Positions 1-7,315 are shown, numbered from the stretch's first letter. The stretch: DNA of 14,948 bases from JAWLGW01 sp964569055 (GCA_964569055.1 CAZMSZ010000170.1:1-14948), one strand, 5' to 3'. The notes: generated by a model not told the origin, from the sequence alone. A program made the numbers and translations.

Positions 1-50
1 CGCTTCGTACTCCTCTTCGCTAGCCGAGGCGGCGTGCAAGGCGACAGCCT

Positions 51-200
51 CCCGACTCCGACTCCGAATCCGACTCCGATTCCGATTCCGACTCCGAATC
101 CGAATCCGAATCCGATTCCGATTCCGAATCCGAATCCGATTCCGATTCCGACTCCGAATCCGAATCCGAATCCGATTCCGATTCCGATTCCGACGCCGAC
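51..200. repeat. Hexanucleotide tandem array (TCCGAN)n with a 60-bp higher-order period
   Basis: Positions 57-194 are 23 uninterrupted copies of TCCGAN, flanked by one degenerate copy on each side (CCCGAC at 51, GCCGAC at 195). Only the sixth base varies, among C, A and T and never G. Units 4-11 (75-122) have sixth bases T,T,C,A,A,A,T,T, and units 14-21 (135-182) repeat that order exactly, giving a 60-bp super-period. Read as protein it would give Pro alternating with Thr/Asn/Ile, or Ser alternating with Asp/Glu, in different frames, but no start, RBS or credible flanking domain supports translation. No gene is assignable in 1-274. A TAG at 21-23 could end a gene entering from the left. The array lies just upstream of the tricorn gene and may be a slippage-prone spacer or low-complexity intergenic repeat. 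Confidence 0.93.
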
Positions 201-262
201 TCAGCCCTCCTCCGCCTCGCCCCGGCGTCGTGGTGAAATGCGCCGCCCCGCGCGAGGGGGGT

Positions 263-267
263 GGAGG
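263..267 (+). promoter_or_regulatory. Shine-Dalgarno GGAGG fixing the tricorn start
   Basis: GGAGG lies 7 bases before the ATG at 275, a near-ideal spacing. It favours this start over the in-frame GTG codons at 230 and 233. The residues those earlier starts would add do not look like a signal peptide or a conserved domain. Confidence 0.7.
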
Positions 268-274
268 TGTGCGC

Positions 275-3200
275 ATGGGCGAGCCGCGGCCGCGTCACGA
301 GCTGGAGGGCTACTACCGCGAGCCCACGATCTGGGGCGACCGGGTCGTGTTCGTGTGCGAGACCGACCTGTGGCTCGCGAGCGTCGAGGGCGGGCGGGCG
401 CAGCGGCTGTCGGTGGACGAGGTCGGGCTGCACACGCCGCGCCTCTCGCCCGACGGGCAGTGGATCGCGTTCGTGGGGCGGACCGAGGGGACGCAGGAGG
501 TCTACGTCATGCACGCCGACGGCGGGCACGCCGAGCGGCTGACGTTCCAGGGCGCCGCCTGCCTCGTGACGGGGTGGTCGCGCGACGGGCAGCGCGTGCT
601 GTATGCGAGCGACGCCGAGCAGCCGCCGCGCCACGGGTATCGCCAGTGGTCGGTGCCGCGGGCCGGCGGGCCGCCGGCGCTCGCGCCGTGGGGGCCGGCC
701 GACCGGCTGAGCCTCGGGCCCGAGCGCGGGCTGGTGCTCGGGCGCAACGTGGGCGACCCCGCCCGCTGGAAGCGCTACCGCGGCGGGCGCACCGGCGAGC
801 TGTGGATCGACCGCGCCGAGGACGGGCGGTTCGAGCGGCTGATCGCGCTGCCCGGCAACCTCGCCGACCCGCTGTGGATCGGCGCGCGGATCTACTTCCT
901 CTCCGATCACGAGGGGCACGGCAACGTCTACTCGTGCGACCTCGAGGGGCGCGACCTCGTCCGCCACACGCACCACGAGCGCTACTACGCCCGCAACGCC
1001 TCGAGCGACGGCCGGCGGATCGTCTACCAGTCGGGCGGCGAGATCCACCTGTTCGACCCAGCCGGGGAGGCGCGCAAGCTGCCGTTCACGATCGCCTCGG
1101 CCAAGCCGCAGCTCCGGCGGCGGTTCGTCTCGGCGGCGGAGTACCTCGAGGACTACGACCTCCACCCGCGCGGCCACGCGCTGGCGCTCAACGCTCGGGG
1201 CAAGGCGTTCGCCATGGCGAGCTGGGAGCGCGCGGTCCACCAGCTCGGCGAGCGGGACGCGGTGCGCTACCGGCTGACGCGCTGGCTCGCGCCGCCCGCC
1301 CCCGAGCGACGGGACGAGGACGAGGACGAGGAGGACGAGGACCGCGACGAGCGCGCGCCGCGCCCGCTCGATCGGCTGGTGACCGTCAGCGACGCTCCGG
1401 GCGAGGAGGTGCTCGAGGTCCACGAGGTCCCCGACCTCGCCGGTGGGCCGGGGCCCGCGCTCCCCCCCGCCGTGCGCCGGCTGGAGGGGCTCGACATCGG
1501 CCGGCCGATTCAGCTGTGGCCGGCGCCGCGCGGCGCGCGGATCGCGCTCGTCAACCAGCGGTTCGAGCTGCAGGTGGTCGACGTGGACGCGGGCACGGCG
1601 CGCGTGCTCGACACCAGCCCCTACGGCCGGATCCGCGGGGTGGCCTGGTCGCCCGACGCGCGCTGGCTCGCCTATGGGTTCCAGGGGACGTCGCGCACCT
1701 CGCACATCCGGATCGTCGAGGTCGAGACGGGCGCCGTGCACGAGGTCACCCGCCCGGTCCACGCCGACATGACGCCCTCCTTCGACCCGGGCGGCAAGTA
1801 CCTGTTCTTCGTGTCGTACCGCACCTTCAACCCGGTCTACGACCGGCTGTACTTCGACCTGGGCTTCCCGCGGGGCGGCCGACCCTACGTGCTCCCGCTG
1901 CGGGCCGACCTCGAGTCGCCGCTCCGCCCGCGGCCCCGCCCGCTCGAGGGCGACGCGACGGACCCGGCCTCGAGCGAGGACGAGGAGGGCAAGGGCGAGG
2001 CCGGCGACTCCAAGGAGGAGCGCAAGCGCAAGAAGAAGGAGCGCAAGGCGGAGAAGAAGCGCAAGAAGAAGGAGCGCGAGCGCGGCGAGGGCGCGGCGCC
2101 CAAGCCGGTGCGGATCGACTTCGAGGGGATCGTGGGGCGCGTGCAGGCGCTGCCGGTCGACGAGGGGGTCTACGGCAACCTCGAGGCGATCGCGGGCAAG
2201 GTCCTCTACACGCGCTGGCCGGTCGAGGGGAGCCTCGGCGACGAGCCCGAGGAGGAGGCGGCTCGCGGCGAGCTGTTCACGTTCGACCTCGAGACCCTCA
2301 AGGAGGAGTCGTTCGTGAGCGGCGTGGCCGGGTTCACGGTCGGGCTCGACCGCAAGACGCTCGCGTACCACGCGGCTCGCAAGCTGCGCGTGGTCAAGGC
2401 GACGGCCCGCCCCGAGGCGAAGGGCGACGCGCCCTCGCGCGCCAGCGGCTGGGTCGACCTGTCGCGGCCGCGCCTGTCGGTGGTGCCCGCGGCCGAGTGG
2501 CGGCAAATGTACCGCGAGGCCTGGCGGCTGCAGCGGGACAACTTCTGGAACCCGACCCTCTCGGACATCGACTGGCAGGAGGTCTACGAGCGCTACCTGC
2601 CCGTGCTGGAGCGGGTCGCGACCCGCGGCGAGTTCTCCGACCTCATGTGGGAGGTCCAGGGCGAGCTGGGCACGTCGCACGCGTACGAGTGGGGCGGCGA
2701 CGTGCGCCGCCCTCCGCCGCACGGGCCGGGCTACCTCGGGGCCGACCTGCGGCGCGAGGGCGAGGCCTGGGTGATCGCGCGGCTGGTGCGCGGCGACTCG
2801 TGGCGCGCCGAGGACCACTCGCCGCTCCTCGCCCCGGGGCTCGACGTGCAGGACGGCGACCGGCTGCTCGCGATCGACGGCGTCCCGCTCGGCGCCGCGC
2901 GCGAGCCGGGGGAGCTGCTCGTGAACCGCGCCGGGACCGACGTCACGCTCACGGTGGCCCGCGGCGACGCGGCGCCGCGGGCGGTGACCGTGACCACGCT
3001 GCGCGACGAGCGCGGCGCGCGCTACCGCGACTGGGTGGAGCGCACGCGGCGCGCGGTCCACGAGCGGAGCGGCGGGCAGGTCGGCTACGTGTACGTGCCC
3101 AACATGGGGCCGCAGGGCTACGCCGAGTTCCACCGCTACTACCAGGCGGAGATCGACCGCCCGGCGCTCCTGGTGGACGTCCGCTACAACGGCGGCGGCC

Positions 3201-3697
3201 ACGTCAGCCAGCTCCTGCTCGAGAAGCTGGCCCGCCGCCGCATCGGCTACGACGTGCCGCGCTACGGCCAGCCCATGCCCTACCCCGAGGACTCGGTGCT
3301 GGGCCCGATCGCCTGCCTGACCAACGAGCACGCCGGGAGCGACGGGGACATCTTCAGCCACTGCTTCAAGCTGCTCAAGCTGGGCACGCTCCTCGGCAAG
3401 CGCACCTGGGGCGGCGTGGTCGGGATCTGGCCGCGCCACCCGCTGGTCGACCGCTCGGTCACCACCCAGGCGGAGTTCGCGTTCTGGTTCCAGGACGTGG
3501 GCTGGGCTGTCGAGAACTACGGCACCGACCCCGACGTGGTGGTCGAGATCGCGCCCCACGACTGGGCGGCTGGGCGCGACCCGCAGCTCGAGGCGGGCGT
3601 CGACCTGCTCGTGCGCCAGCTCGAGGAGCGGCGCCCCGCCGTCCCCGACTTCGGCCCGCGCCCGAGCCTGCGCGCGCCCAAGCTCCCGCGGCCGTGA
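275..3697 (+). CDS. Tricorn-like serine protease (beta-propellers, PDZ, S41-type catalytic domain)
   Basis: This 1140-aa protein is a tricorn-family peptidase, which cuts short peptides released by upstream proteases into smaller oligopeptides. Propeller-type (PD40-like) repeats occupy roughly residues 15-340 and 365-680. The C1 domain follows (about 735-810), then PDZ (about 818-912) and the C2 hydrolase domain (about 913-1120). His802 in TSHAY, Ser1022-Asp1023 in GSDGD and Glu1080 in AVENYG match the archaeal enzyme's His746, Ser965-Asp966 and Glu1023. The Ser-to-Glu distance of 58 residues is identical, and His-to-Ser differs by one, so the active site looks intact. It is slightly longer than the roughly 1071-aa Thermoplasma enzyme because of two charged insertions: an acidic one at about 347-359 and a Lys/Arg/Glu-rich one at about 580-605. 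No signal peptide is visible, so a cytoplasmic location is inferred. It ends five bases before a convergent small ORF. Confidence 0.93.
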   Translation: MGEPRPRHELEGYYREPTIWGDRVVFVCETDLWLASVEGGRAQRLSVDEVGLHTPRLSPDGQWIAFVGRTEGTQEVYVMHADGGHAERLTFQGAACLVTGWSRDGQRVLYASDAEQPPRHGYRQWSVPRAGGPPALAPWGPADRLSLGPERGLVLGRNVGDPARWKRYRGGRTGELWIDRAEDGRFERLIALPGNLADPLWIGARIYFLSDHEGHGNVYSCDLEGRDLVRHTHHERYYARNASSDGRRIVYQSGGEIHLFDPAGEARKLPFTIASAKPQLRRRFVSAAEYLEDYDLHPRGHALALNARGKAFAMASWERAVHQLGERDAVRYRLTRWLAPPAPERRDEDEDEEDEDRDERAPRPLDRLVTVSDAPGEEVLEVHEVPDLAGGPGPALPPAVRRLEGLDIGRPIQLWPAPRGARIALVNQRFELQVVDVDAGTARVLDTSPYGRIRGVAWSPDARWLAYGFQGTSRTSHIRIVEVETGAVHEVTRPVHADMTPSFDPGGKYLFFVSYRTFNPVYDRLYFDLGFPRGGRPYVLPLRADLESPLRPRPRPLEGDATDPASSEDEEGKGEAGDSKEERKRKKKERKAEKKRKKKERERGEGAAPKPVRIDFEGIVGRVQALPVDEGVYGNLEAIAGKVLYTRWPVEGSLGDEPEEEAARGELFTFDLETLKEESFVSGVAGFTVGLDRKTLAYHAARKLRVVKATARPEAKGDAPSRASGWVDLSRPRLSVVPAAEWRQMYREAWRLQRDNFWNPTLSDIDWQEVYERYLPVLERVATRGEFSDLMWEVQGELGTSHAYEWGGDVRRPPPHGPGYLGADLRREGEAWVIARLVRGDSWRAEDHSPLLAPGLDVQDGDRLLAIDGVPLGAAREPGELLVNRAGTDVTLTVARGDAAPRAVTVTTLRDERGARYRDWVERTRRAVHERSGGQVGYVYVPNMGPQGYAEFHRYYQAEIDRPALLVDVRYNGGGHVSQLLLEKLARRRIGYDVPRYGQPMPYPEDSVLGPIACLTNEHAGSDGDIFSHCFKLLKLGTLLGKRTWGGVVGIWPRHPLVDRSVTTQAEFAFWFQDVGWAVENYGTDPDVVVEIAPHDWAAGRDPQLEAGVDLLVRQLEERRPAVPDFGPRPSLRAPKLPRP

Positions 3698-3715
3698 GGG
3701 CCTAGCTCGGCCGCG
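3687..3715. terminator. Inverted repeat across the convergent stops (possible bidirectional terminator)
   Basis: CGCGGCCG at 3687-3694 and its exact reverse complement CGGCCGCG at 3708-3715 enclose a 13-base loop. The loop holds both the tricorn TGA (3695-3697) and the minus-strand stop of the small ORF (3702-3704). There is no T-tract, so intrinsic termination is only a possibility. The 8-bp GC stem could also act as an RNA 3'-end stabiliser. Confidence 0.4.
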
Positions 3716-3851
3716 CCGGCGCGATCTGCTCGTGGCGGAACCAGGGGAGCAGCCGGCGGATCTCGGGGAACAGCGAGAGGGCGAAGCTCAGCACGGCCAG
3801 GGCCGCGAGCCACAGGAACAGCTTGTGGTGCCATCGCCGCAGCTGGAACAC
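3702..3851 (-). CDS. Possible 49-aa single-pass membrane peptide
   Basis: From the GTG at 3851 this frame encodes 49 residues: a basic, aromatic N-terminus (MFQLRRWHHK), one hydrophobic helix at about residues 11-28, and a basic tail ending HEQIAPARPS. The Arg-rich start followed by a single helix would fit an inner-membrane peptide with its N-terminus in the cytoplasm. It vaguely resembles the first helix of PepSY-type membrane proteins, but it is too short to assign. The start was chosen because TACAGT lies 7 bases upstream, like a -10 box for a leaderless mRNA. An in-frame GTG at 3860 overlaps that box. No Shine-Dalgarno sequence is visible. The gene is convergent with the tricorn gene and divergent from the HEAT gene. 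A chance ORF remains possible. Confidence 0.42.
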   Translation of the reverse strand: MFQLRRWHHKLFLWLAALAVLSFALSLFPEIRRLLPWFRHEQIAPARPS

Positions 3852-3858
3852 ATCCCGC

Positions 3859-3864
3859 ACTGTA
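3859..3864 (-). promoter_or_regulatory. Candidate -10 box TACAGT for the small membrane peptide
   Basis: On the minus strand TACAGT ends 7 bases before the GTG at 3851, the usual distance from a -10 hexamer to a transcription start. That would put the first transcribed base at or next to the start codon. No convincing -35 hexamer is seen. Confidence 0.35.
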
Positions 3865-3949
3865 CCGGCTCGGGGCGCGGGCCGGTCGGCCGCGTCAGGC
3901 CTGCGTAAATCGAGCTTCGGCCACGGCGCCGGGCGCCGACCGCCCGGGT

Positions 3950-3974
3950 TAGGATCGCCCGCCGATCGAGGAGG
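3950..3974 (+). promoter_or_regulatory. Candidate -10 (TAGGAT) and ribosome binding site for the HEAT gene
   Basis: TAGGAT at 3950-3955 fits the TAnnnT form of a -10 box. GAGGAGG at 3968-3974 is a strong Shine-Dalgarno sequence four bases before the ATG at 3979. Transcription would start near 3962, giving a short conventional leader. No clear -35 element is visible. Confidence 0.4.
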
Positions 3975-3978
3975 CCCC

Positions 3979-5409
3979 ATGCGCCGGTCCGTCGCCGTCC
4001 CCTGTCTCTCGCTCGCGTTCGCGCTCGCTTGCCTGCCCGCCCTGGCCGACGGGCCCGGCAAGCGCGACATCAAGAAGGCGTTCAAGTCGGGCGACCGCGC
4101 CGCGGTCAAGCAGGTGCTCGAGGAGGTCAAGGGCCAGCTCGACAAGGCGCTGGTCAAGGCGATCCTCGACGACGCGCGCCGGATCAAGTCGCTCGGTGTC
4201 TACGACGAGCTGGTGGGCGCCCTCGCGAGCGCCCAGGGCGAGGCGCTCGACGAGCTGCTCAAGCAGGTCGAGAAGGAGAAGAAGGGCGACCTGCGCTTCC
4301 TCATGCTCGACGCCCTGGGCGGGATCCCCGACCCGCGCGCCGAGGAGCGGCTGGTCGAGGCGCTGCGCGAGGACAAGGACGAGCCGGTGCGGGTCCTGGC
4401 CGCCCGCCTGCTCGGCCGGCGCGGGACCGCCAGCGCGGTCGACGCCCTGATCCCGCTCCTGGCCGAGCTCGAGGACGACGGCCACGAGCGGCTGGTGCGC
4501 GAGGTGAACGGGGCGCTGCAGACGCTGACCGGCCAGGACATGTCCGTCGCCGAGGACTGGAAGAACTACTGGACGGCGCACCGCGACAGCTACACCAAGC
4601 CCGAGGGCGAGGGCGACACCAAGACCCGCGGCAACGTGCTCGACCGCATGGCGAAGCAGCGCCCGGCCGACCTCAAGACGATCACCCGCCTGCGCGACGA
4701 CGAGGTGGTGGTGATCAAGGGGAACGACCGCTGCGAGGACGCGCTGCGGGTGCTCGACATCAAGTTCACGCTGATCGACCGCAAGGACTTCGACAAGCAC
4801 CCGATCGACCCCGACAAGCAGGTCCTGTTCTTCAACTGCCCGGGCAAGGCGGAGCTGACCGAGCAGGGGATCGTCAAGCTGCGCGAATTCGTGGCCAAGG
4901 GCGGCTACGTGTTCTGCTCCGACTGGGAGCTCGGCAAGACGCTGACCAAGGCCTTCCCCGACCAGATCCAGTTCCTGAAGCGGAGCTCGAACCGGGAGCC
5001 GAAGGAGGTCACGATCGAGCCGTATCCGCAGACGATCAACCATCCGCTCATGCGCGACGTGTTCCCGCTCAACAGCTGGACCGAGCAGAAGTTCGCCTGG
5101 AAGCTGCACCAGACGTCCGACCTCGCCAAGCCGAACCCCGCGCTGGTGCCGCTCGTCCGCTGCCCCGAGATCGCCGAGGAGGGCACCGACACGGTGGCGT
5201 TCGTGCTCTCCTTCGACCGCTCGGGGCGCCCGGTGACCGGCCGCGGCGGCAAGGACGCGCGCCGCGCCGGCAAGGTGCTGTTCGTCTCGTCGCACTTCAA
5301 GGACCAGAAGGACGAGTCGGGCGACGGCTACGCGCTCCAGCAGCTCCTGCTCAACTTCATCGTGGAGAAGCAGGACCAGCGCAAGGCCGCCGCTCAGGGC
5401 GCCAAGTAG
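3979..5409 (+). CDS. Secreted HEAT-repeat protein with C-terminal Rossmann/GATase1-like domain
   Basis: This 476-aa protein starts with a Sec signal peptide: basic MRR, a hydrophobic core, and an A-x-A site at residues 21-23 giving predicted cleavage before Asp24. Residues of about 60-190 are paired amphipathic helices of HEAT type, with motifs such as RFLMLDALGGIPDPRAE and VRVLAARLLGRRG. They end in a Trp-rich segment (DWKNYW, Trp194 and Trp198) often seen at the end of such repeats in planctomycete-type proteins. Residues of about 240-465 alternate hydrophobic strands and helices (VVVIKG, VLFFNCPG, GGYVFCSDWE, VLFVSSHF), resembling the class I glutamine amidotransferase-like or DUF4159-like fold. 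I see no obvious catalytic Cys-His-Glu triad, so binding or scaffolding is more likely than amidotransfer. The ATG is set by GAGGAGG. An extracytoplasmic role is inferred and the function is unknown. It converges on the CHAD gene with a 7-base gap. Confidence 0.85.
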   Translation: MRRSVAVPCLSLAFALACLPALADGPGKRDIKKAFKSGDRAAVKQVLEEVKGQLDKALVKAILDDARRIKSLGVYDELVGALASAQGEALDELLKQVEKEKKGDLRFLMLDALGGIPDPRAEERLVEALREDKDEPVRVLAARLLGRRGTASAVDALIPLLAELEDDGHERLVREVNGALQTLTGQDMSVAEDWKNYWTAHRDSYTKPEGEGDTKTRGNVLDRMAKQRPADLKTITRLRDDEVVVIKGNDRCEDALRVLDIKFTLIDRKDFDKHPIDPDKQVLFFNCPGKAELTEQGIVKLREFVAKGGYVFCSDWELGKTLTKAFPDQIQFLKRSSNREPKEVTIEPYPQTINHPLMRDVFPLNSWTEQKFAWKLHQTSDLAKPNPALVPLVRCPEIAEEGTDTVAFVLSFDRSGRPVTGRGGKDARRAGKVLFVSSHFKDQKDESGDGYALQQLLLNFIVEKQDQRKAAAQGAK

Positions 5410-5410
5410 C

Positions 5411-5426
5411 GCGCGCTCAGGCGCGC
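5411..5426. terminator. Small hairpin at the HEAT/CHAD convergent junction
   Basis: GCGCGC (5411-5416) and GCGCGC (5421-5426) can pair around the loop TCAG, which contains the CHAD stop. The HEAT stop (5407-5409) lies directly beside it. The stem is short, has no T-tract and is easily formed by chance at this GC content. Confidence 0.22.
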
Positions 5427-6295
5427 CCGAGCTGCCGGCGCGCGAACGCCTTGGGCTTCTCGCCCAGCGGGCCCGCGGCCCGGGCCAGCGCCGCCTCGAC
5501 CCGCGCCGCGATGTCTCGGTCGAGGTGCTGCTCGAGCGGGGCCGTGCCGGCTGCGATGTCGCGGGCGTGGACCCGCAGGTATTCGCGCAGGACCATCCGG
5601 TCGGTGACGGCGCCCAGCTCCTCCGCCAGGGCCCCCAGCGCCGGCAGCGCCTCGAGCTCACCGCCCGGCGGGCCGAGCAGCTCGAGCTGATAGCGCAGCT
5701 CCTTGACCCGCTTGCGCAGCGCGTGGACGGCGTCGTCGTCGCGGGTGCACGCGGCGCGGCGCCAGGCTCGGCGCGCGCGGCGGTGGCTCTCGCGCAGGGC
5801 TCGGACCAGGTCGCCCGCGCCGAGCGGCGCGAGGGCCGCGCCGAAGCGGGCCGGCAGGGTCGCGAGCGTCGCGGCTCCCTCGCGCAGGGCGGCCGCCACC
5901 TGCTGCGGGTCGTGGGTCTGCGCGCGCCGCCCGTGCAGGTGCGCCAACAGCGGGGTGGGGCTCCCCGCGCCGCTCTCGGCGGTGACGGCCTCGATCACGC
6001 CCAGGAGCACGTCGGCGTCGCGCAGGAACGAGGTGCCGCGCACGGCGGCGCGCAGCTCGTGCTCGAGCCGGCGCCGGACGCGGCGCGGGAGGTGAGCGCG
6101 CAGCAGCTTGACCACCCCGCGGGAGCGGCGAATCGACTTGCGGAAGGAGTGGACGGACGCCTCGGGCGAGCCCTCGGCGCGCTCGGCGCAGCGGAGCGCG
6201 TGCGCGATCACCCCGGCCAGGGCCCGCTCCAGCCCGGCCGCCAGGGGCAGGGCCGGGTCGAGGCTCAGCTTGCGCGTCGGCTTCACGTCGAGCAC
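5417..6295 (-). CDS. CHAD-domain protein (polyphosphate-binding helical domain)
   Basis: This protein of about 292 residues is essentially one CHAD domain, a helical bundle with conserved histidines that binds inorganic polyphosphate. The two signature helices are VHSFRKSIRRSRGVVKLL, with His at about 49, and VHALRKRVKELRYQLELL, with His at about 191. Each is rich in Arg/Lys, as expected for the basic polyphosphate groove. FLRDADVLLGVI (about 90-101) and LGAVTDRMVL (about 228-237) are further family features. No CYTH or other catalytic domain is attached, so this is a stand-alone binder. I chose the GTG at 6295 because TATCCT lies exactly six bases upstream; GTG codons at 6316 and 6313 are alternatives that would add up to seven residues. 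It follows apaH on the same strand and lies near ppx and ppk, which supports a polyphosphate-linked role such as granule association. Confidence 0.9.
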   Translation of the reverse strand: MLDVKPTRKLSLDPALPLAAGLERALAGVIAHALRCAERAEGSPEASVHSFRKSIRRSRGVVKLLRAHLPRRVRRRLEHELRAAVRGTSFLRDADVLLGVIEAVTAESGAGSPTPLLAHLHGRRAQTHDPQQVAAALREGAATLATLPARFGAALAPLGAGDLVRALRESHRRARRAWRRAACTRDDDAVHALRKRVKELRYQLELLGPPGGELEALPALGALAEELGAVTDRMVLREYLRVHARDIAAGTAPLEQHLDRDIAARVEAALARAAGPLGEKPKAFARRQLGRA

Positions 6296-6301
6296 CGCGC
6301 C

Positions 6302-6329
6302 AGGATACGTCACCACGACCAGGCGTCAG
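6302..6329 (-). promoter_or_regulatory. Candidate promoter for the CHAD gene (CTGACG, 16 nt, TATCCT)
   Basis: On the minus strand CTGACG (6329-6324) matches four of six bases of a TTGACA box. It is 16 bases from TATCCT (6307-6302), which fits TAnnnT. TATCCT ends six bases before the GTG at 6295. The CHAD gene may therefore be transcribed separately from apaH, and as a leaderless message. This is the best two-element match in the window. Confidence 0.48.
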
Positions 6330-6339
6330 CCCGCGCGGC

Positions 6340-7113
6340 TCAGTCGACCCGCCGCTCCTGCGCGATCGCCCCGTCCTCGAGCCGGAAGGCGGTCAGGGTC
6401 TTGCCCCACACGCACCCGGTGTCCAGCCCGACCGCGCTCGGCGTGACGTGCAGCCCGAGGGCGGCCCAGTGCCCGAACACCACCCGGGTCCCGGGCGGCC
6501 GACGGCTCGGCAGCTCGAACCAGGGCGTCGTGCCCTCCGGTCGCTCGGCGGGCGGCCCGTTGAACTCGAGGTCGAGCGCGCCGTCCGCGCGCACCACGCG
6601 CATCAGCGTGAACACCCGCAAGGCCTGCTCGAGCTCGCCCGACCCCCCGCCGTACAGCGCGGCCAGCAGGTCGCGCCAGCCCGCGCCGCGCAGCTCGCCC
6701 TCGATCGCCCGGGCCAGCCGCTCGGCGTCGGCCAAGGTCCAGTCGGGGTGCAGGCCCGCGTGGACCAGCGCCCAGTCGCCGTCGCGATGCAGCAGCGGTC
6801 GCTGACGCAGCCAGGCCAGCAGCGGGTCCGCGTCGGGCGCGCTCAGGACCTGCTCGAGGGTGTCCTTGGGCTTGGGCGGGCGCAGCCCCGCCGCCGCTCC
6901 GAGCAGGTGCAGGTCGTGATTGCCGAGCACGCTCACCAGCGCGCGCTCGTGCGCCGCCGCCCAGCGCAGCACCTCGAGCGAGCGCGGCCCACGGTTGACG
7001 AGGTCGCCCGCCAGCCACAGGCGGTCGCGCGCCGGGTCGAAGCCGATCCGGGTCAGGAGGCGCTGCAGCGTCGAGAAGCAGCCCTGAATGTCGCCGATCG
7101 CGTACGTGGGCAT
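6340..7113 (-). CDS. apaH: Symmetrical diadenosine tetraphosphatase (Ap4A hydrolase) ApaH
   Basis: The enzyme splits diadenosine tetraphosphate into two ADP and so keeps this stress-linked dinucleotide low in the cytoplasm. The 257-aa sequence has the calcineurin-type metallophosphatase motifs in order: GDIQGC (7-12), GDLVNRG (36-42), GNHD (64-67), VHAG (117-120), and a late FGHWA followed by LDTGCVWG. The KPKD, LSAPDADPLLAWLR and TLMR stretches match E. coli ApaH closely; that protein is slightly longer, at about 280 aa. Gln10 replaces the more familiar His of GDxHG, a common variant in ApaH. The ATG at 7113 has GAGG six bases upstream. The gene lies 23 bases upstream of the CHAD frame's first possible start rather than beside ksgA/apaG as in enterobacteria. 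The N run begins just upstream, but the coding region is complete. Confidence 0.95.
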   Translation of the reverse strand: MPTYAIGDIQGCFSTLQRLLTRIGFDPARDRLWLAGDLVNRGPRSLEVLRWAAAHERALVSVLGNHDLHLLGAAAGLRPPKPKDTLEQVLSAPDADPLLAWLRQRPLLHRDGDWALVHAGLHPDWTLADAERLARAIEGELRGAGWRDLLAALYGGGSGELEQALRVFTLMRVVRADGALDLEFNGPPAERPEGTTPWFELPSRRPPGTRVVFGHWAALGLHVTPSAVGLDTGCVWGKTLTAFRLEDGAIAQERRVD

Positions 7114-7315
7114 CGGATCCTCGGAGTCGTAGCGCGGGGAGGCAGCCTACGTGCGCGCGCNNNNNNNNNNNNNNNNNNNNNNNNNNNNNNNNNNNNNNNN
7201 NNNNNNNNNNNNNNNNNNNNNNNNNNNNNNNNNNNNNNNNNNNNNNNNNNNNNNNNNNNNGTGGGCATCGGATCCTCGGAGTCGTAGCGCGGGGAGGCAG
7301 CCTACGTGCGCGCGC
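7106..7315. other. Assembly gap (N at 7161-7260) flanked by an exact 55-bp direct repeat
   Basis: The 55 bases at 7106-7160 recur without a mismatch at 7261-7315, immediately before and after 100 N. The repeated segment includes the apaH start codon and its upstream region. A 100-N run between identical contig ends is typical of a scaffolder that failed to merge two contigs sharing one k-mer overlap. The real genome most likely has one copy and no gap. The apparent 276-base interval between apaH and the TauE/SafE gene would then be about 121 bases. Nothing else gene-like lies in 7114-7389, and frames crossing the gap are artefacts. Confidence 0.93.

Noticed and set aside
51..200. The hexamer array as a CRISPR
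   Set aside because: Units are six bases, directly adjacent and without unique spacers; no cas gene is present.
20..3559. A 1179-codon open frame antisense to the tricorn gene, ending in a Ser-Asp/Glu repeat tail
   Set aside because: It is a mirror of a well-supported protease gene in very GC-rich DNA, where stop codons are rare on the opposite strand. The translation is low-complexity (Arg, Ala, Val, Leu, Pro) with no domain, and the SD/SE tail is just the hexamer array read backwards.
34..3705. A 1223-codon plus-strand frame starting with Pro-Thr/Asn/Ile repeats
   Set aside because: It is out of frame with the tricorn gene over its whole length, is dominated by Arg/Ala/Gly/Pro, and has no ribosome binding site at its start.
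3949..5661. A 570-codon minus-strand frame over the HEAT gene
   Set aside because: Antisense shadow; the HEAT frame has a signal peptide, a Shine-Dalgarno sequence and domain structure, and this one has none.
7084..7086. Gln in the ApaH GDIQG motif as a lost metal ligand
   Set aside because: This variant is familiar in many ApaH proteins, and all other metallophosphatase motifs are intact.
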